From the NCBI RefSeq assembly GCF_016785185.1, contig NZ_JAEKDY010000161.1: a DNA stretch of 5,698 bases. One strand, 5' to 3'. The notes beneath the pieces were generated by a model. It saw only the letters and a program-made list of their open reading frames with translations. It made no database searches and had not been told where the DNA came from. Below, piece after piece: positions 4,945-5,698 of this stretch. The position numbers and the translations under genes are program-made. Positions within the stretch are counted from its first letter, which is position 1. Each line of letters opens with the position of its first letter. Source of the stretch: Heyndrickxia sporothermodurans. Its GTDB lineage: Bacteria > Bacillota > Bacilli > Bacillales > Bacillaceae_C.

Positions 4945-5116
4945 TTGCTTTCCACTGACTTAATTCTATTACCTTCGGAAATTTCCTTATTATGCTAACC
5001 TGCCCTTTAGTCGACTTTAACTCTTGCCCCCGTTGAATAACTATCGCTTGATCGAGTACATCAACTAATTTAGAGGAATTTTTGATTTTTGGAGGTGAAT
5101 AGATGTACTTCTTCAT
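4925..5116 (-). CDS. Doubtful 63-residue ORF upstream of the AraC-type regulator
   Basis: The ATG at 5116 follows AAGGGA by eight or nine bases, a fair ribosome binding site, and the 63-residue product is basic (MKKYIYSPPKIKNSSKLVDV at the start) with no membrane segment, cysteine motif or recognised family. Doubts: its 3' third runs through a G-rich repeat related to the intergenic copies at 2163 and 2643, and its stop codon lies inside the operator-like inverted repeat. It may be a remnant whose end was replaced, or a chance frame in an intergenic region. If real, it would be read towards the regulator, 58 bases upstream of it. Confidence 0.25.
   Translation of the reverse strand: MKKYIYSPPKIKNSSKLVDVLDQAIVIQRGQELKSTKGQVSIIRKFPKVIELSQWKAIRHICA
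4995..5010 (-). repeat. Diverged copy 3 of the G-rich repeat
   Basis: On the minus strand this reads CTAAAGGGCAGGTTAG, against CTAAAGGGGCGGGTTAG in copy 1: one G is missing and one G is changed to A, with the CTAA and TTAG flanks preserved. It has the same orientation as the other two copies. A related GGGGGCAAGAG lies 15-25 bases upstream of it. The relation is plausible rather than certain. Confidence 0.4.
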
Positions 5117-5173
5117 TTAAAGATCCCTTCATTAATTTCTTTGTTAGTATTTTTAATTTAAGGTACGAAATTT

Positions 5174-5201
5174 TTAATAGAATAGTTTCATAAAAATTCA
5201 A
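5174..5201 (-). promoter_or_regulatory. Possible promoter upstream of the 63-residue ORF and regulator
   Basis: On the minus strand TTGAAT (5201-5196) and TATTAA (5179-5174) are 16 bases apart. In such AT-rich DNA this level of match is not rare, so it is only a candidate. It lies in the 180-base gap between the broken gene and the small ORF, where no other feature was recognised. Confidence 0.25.
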
Positions 5202-5296
5202 TTTGATTGATATCGTACTCCGCAATCTGGCATGATCATTAAAAAAACTAATGACGATTGTTCAACTACTGCTATTATTTGGAATGAATATGTTAA

Positions 5297-5571
5297 TCAC
5301 ACAAAAAGAACCCAATTAGGTTCTATTAAATTGTTTAATTGCTCAATTTGCAAAATTTCCGATAGGCCGTTGTCATTCGTGTATTTAAATCCCTCAATTT
5401 TTCCTTCTTCCGTTTTAGAAAAAAGGACAATCCCTTCTACACTTGTAGTTTTTTCTTTATCTCCATCTTTCTGACAAGCTACCTTTGCTATAAAAGTATA
5501 AAGATAGGGATTTTTCTCGCTTTGTTTAATCGCGATATTTTTAAGACTTAACTTATAGCCATTATTGTAAG
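5297..5571 (-). pseudogene. 3' fragment of an unidentified gene, cut by the right-hand IS
   Basis: The minus-strand frame runs from the IS junction at 5571 to a TGA at 5299-5297 and gives 90 residues without any methionine. It starts YNNGYKLSLKNIAIKQSEKN and includes PYLYTFIAKVACQKDGDKEK and KTEEGKIEGFKYTNDNGLSE, an alternating pattern of strands and charged turns like the C-terminal sheet of NTF2-like or small lipoprotein domains. Extended into the IS, the frame meets a TGA after three codons, so no start is available inside the element. The 5' part must lie on the far side of the IS or be lost. No family can be named. Truncation is directly visible; the fold is a guess. Confidence 0.7.
5302..5324 (-). 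terminator. Intrinsic terminator overlapping the end of the truncated gene
   Basis: On the minus strand AGAACC (5324-5319) pairs with GGTTCT (5312-5307) with a possible seventh U-G pair, around a short loop, and is followed by TTTTTGTG (5306-5299 region). The stem lies inside the last codons of the broken frame and the stop codon is in the U-tract, which is unusual and may mean the original stop was further upstream. Confidence 0.65.
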
Positions 5572-5698
5572 GTAAGAGTCAAATAGAATACACCTATTAA
5601 CATATATAGTACCTGTGAGATAATCTCTTCAAATCAAAGTTTGAGGAGGTTTTTTTATGTCCCAAAGAAATAATCCAGAATTGCGTAAGGAATGGGAG
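5572..5698 (+). mobile_element. Left end of an IS66-like insertion sequence, running off the window end
   Basis: This is a perfect inverted copy of bases 1-127. It begins with GTAAGAGTC at 5572, directly against the broken gene, and reads outwards through an 85-base leader to a ribosome binding site and the start of a reading frame. The bases before the tip (GTAAG at 5567-5571) repeat its first five bases, so the exact junction on this side alone is ambiguous by a few bases; the other copy fixes it. Only the left end is present, so transposase genes, right end and target duplication cannot be examined. Confidence 0.75.
5657..5698 (+). CDS. N-terminal fragment of IS66-like accessory protein TnpA (cut by window edge)
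   Basis: The 14 visible codons are identical to those at the other end of the window. The ATG follows GAGGAGG (5643-5649) after seven T residues. Being the first gene after the GTAA tip, it corresponds in position to tnpA of IS66 elements, whose product is a small DNA-binding-like accessory protein needed with TnpB and the DDE transposase TnpC. These later genes are not in the window. Confidence 0.55.
   Translation, partial: MSQRNNPELRKEWE

Noticed and set aside
5232..5474. Plus-strand 80-codon frame near the right IS
   Set aside because: It is antisense to the truncated minus-strand gene, whose translation looks protein-like and ends at a correctly oriented terminator; the ATG has no ribosome binding site.
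1..5698. The 127-bp inverted repeats as terminal repeats of one 5.7-kb transposon or linear plasmid
   Set aside because: Each copy contains the start of a gene reading outwards and has its GTAAG tip on the inner side, so these are ends of flanking elements, not the outer ends of the window as a unit.

Overview
The window is AT-rich DNA from a Gram-positive, most likely a member of the Bacillaceae. The grounds are strong AGGAGG-type ribosome binding sites, GTG use, U-tract terminators, and products of familiar Bacillus types: an AraC/GyrI-type regulator, a Cys-rich CPCC protein and a YyaP/YwjB-like reductase. The species cannot be read from the sequence. No rRNA, tRNA, CRISPR array, riboswitch or replication origin was recognised. 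|| Frame: both ends are the same 127-bp sequence in inverted orientation (1-127 and 5572-5698). Each copy starts at its inner edge with 5'-GTAAGAGTC and, 85 bp further out, has a GAGGAGG site and the first 14 codons of a protein (MSQRNNPELRKEWE). This fits the left end of an IS66-family insertion sequence running off each side of the window. The repeat is exactly 127 bp and stops at the window edge on both sides, as expected for a short-read assembly contig that overlaps a longer repeat by k=127. The two element copies are therefore probably full length outside the window, with about 5.4 kb of unique DNA between them. || Layout of the unique DNA: (a) 253-621 (+), a small SpoIIAA/STAS-like protein with its own terminator; (b) 876-1445 (-), a RibD C-terminal/dihydrofolate reductase-like enzyme with a good promoter; (c) 1747-3000 (-), an accessory patch with a Cys-rich CPCC protein, a small zinc-ribbon-like protein, two decayed gene remnants (one visibly frameshifted) and a short G-rich repeat, resembling an eroded toxin-immunity or orphan-gene region; (d) 3062-3823 (-), a five-helix membrane protein with an extracytoplasmic beta-rich tail; (e) 4021-4866 (-), an AraC-family regulator with a GyrI-like ligand-binding domain, preceded by an operator-like inverted repeat and a doubtful small ORF; (f) 5297-5571 (-), the 3' part of a gene cut by the right-hand IS, ending in an intrinsic terminator. 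|| Apart from the first gene, everything is on the minus strand, but terminators and separate promoters suggest mostly single-gene units rather than one operon. No common pathway is evident. The best reading is an accessory segment shaped by IS insertion and gene decay. The least ordinary parts are the immunity-like remnants with their repeat, the uncharacterised membrane protein, and the IS junctions with outward-facing -35 hexamers.
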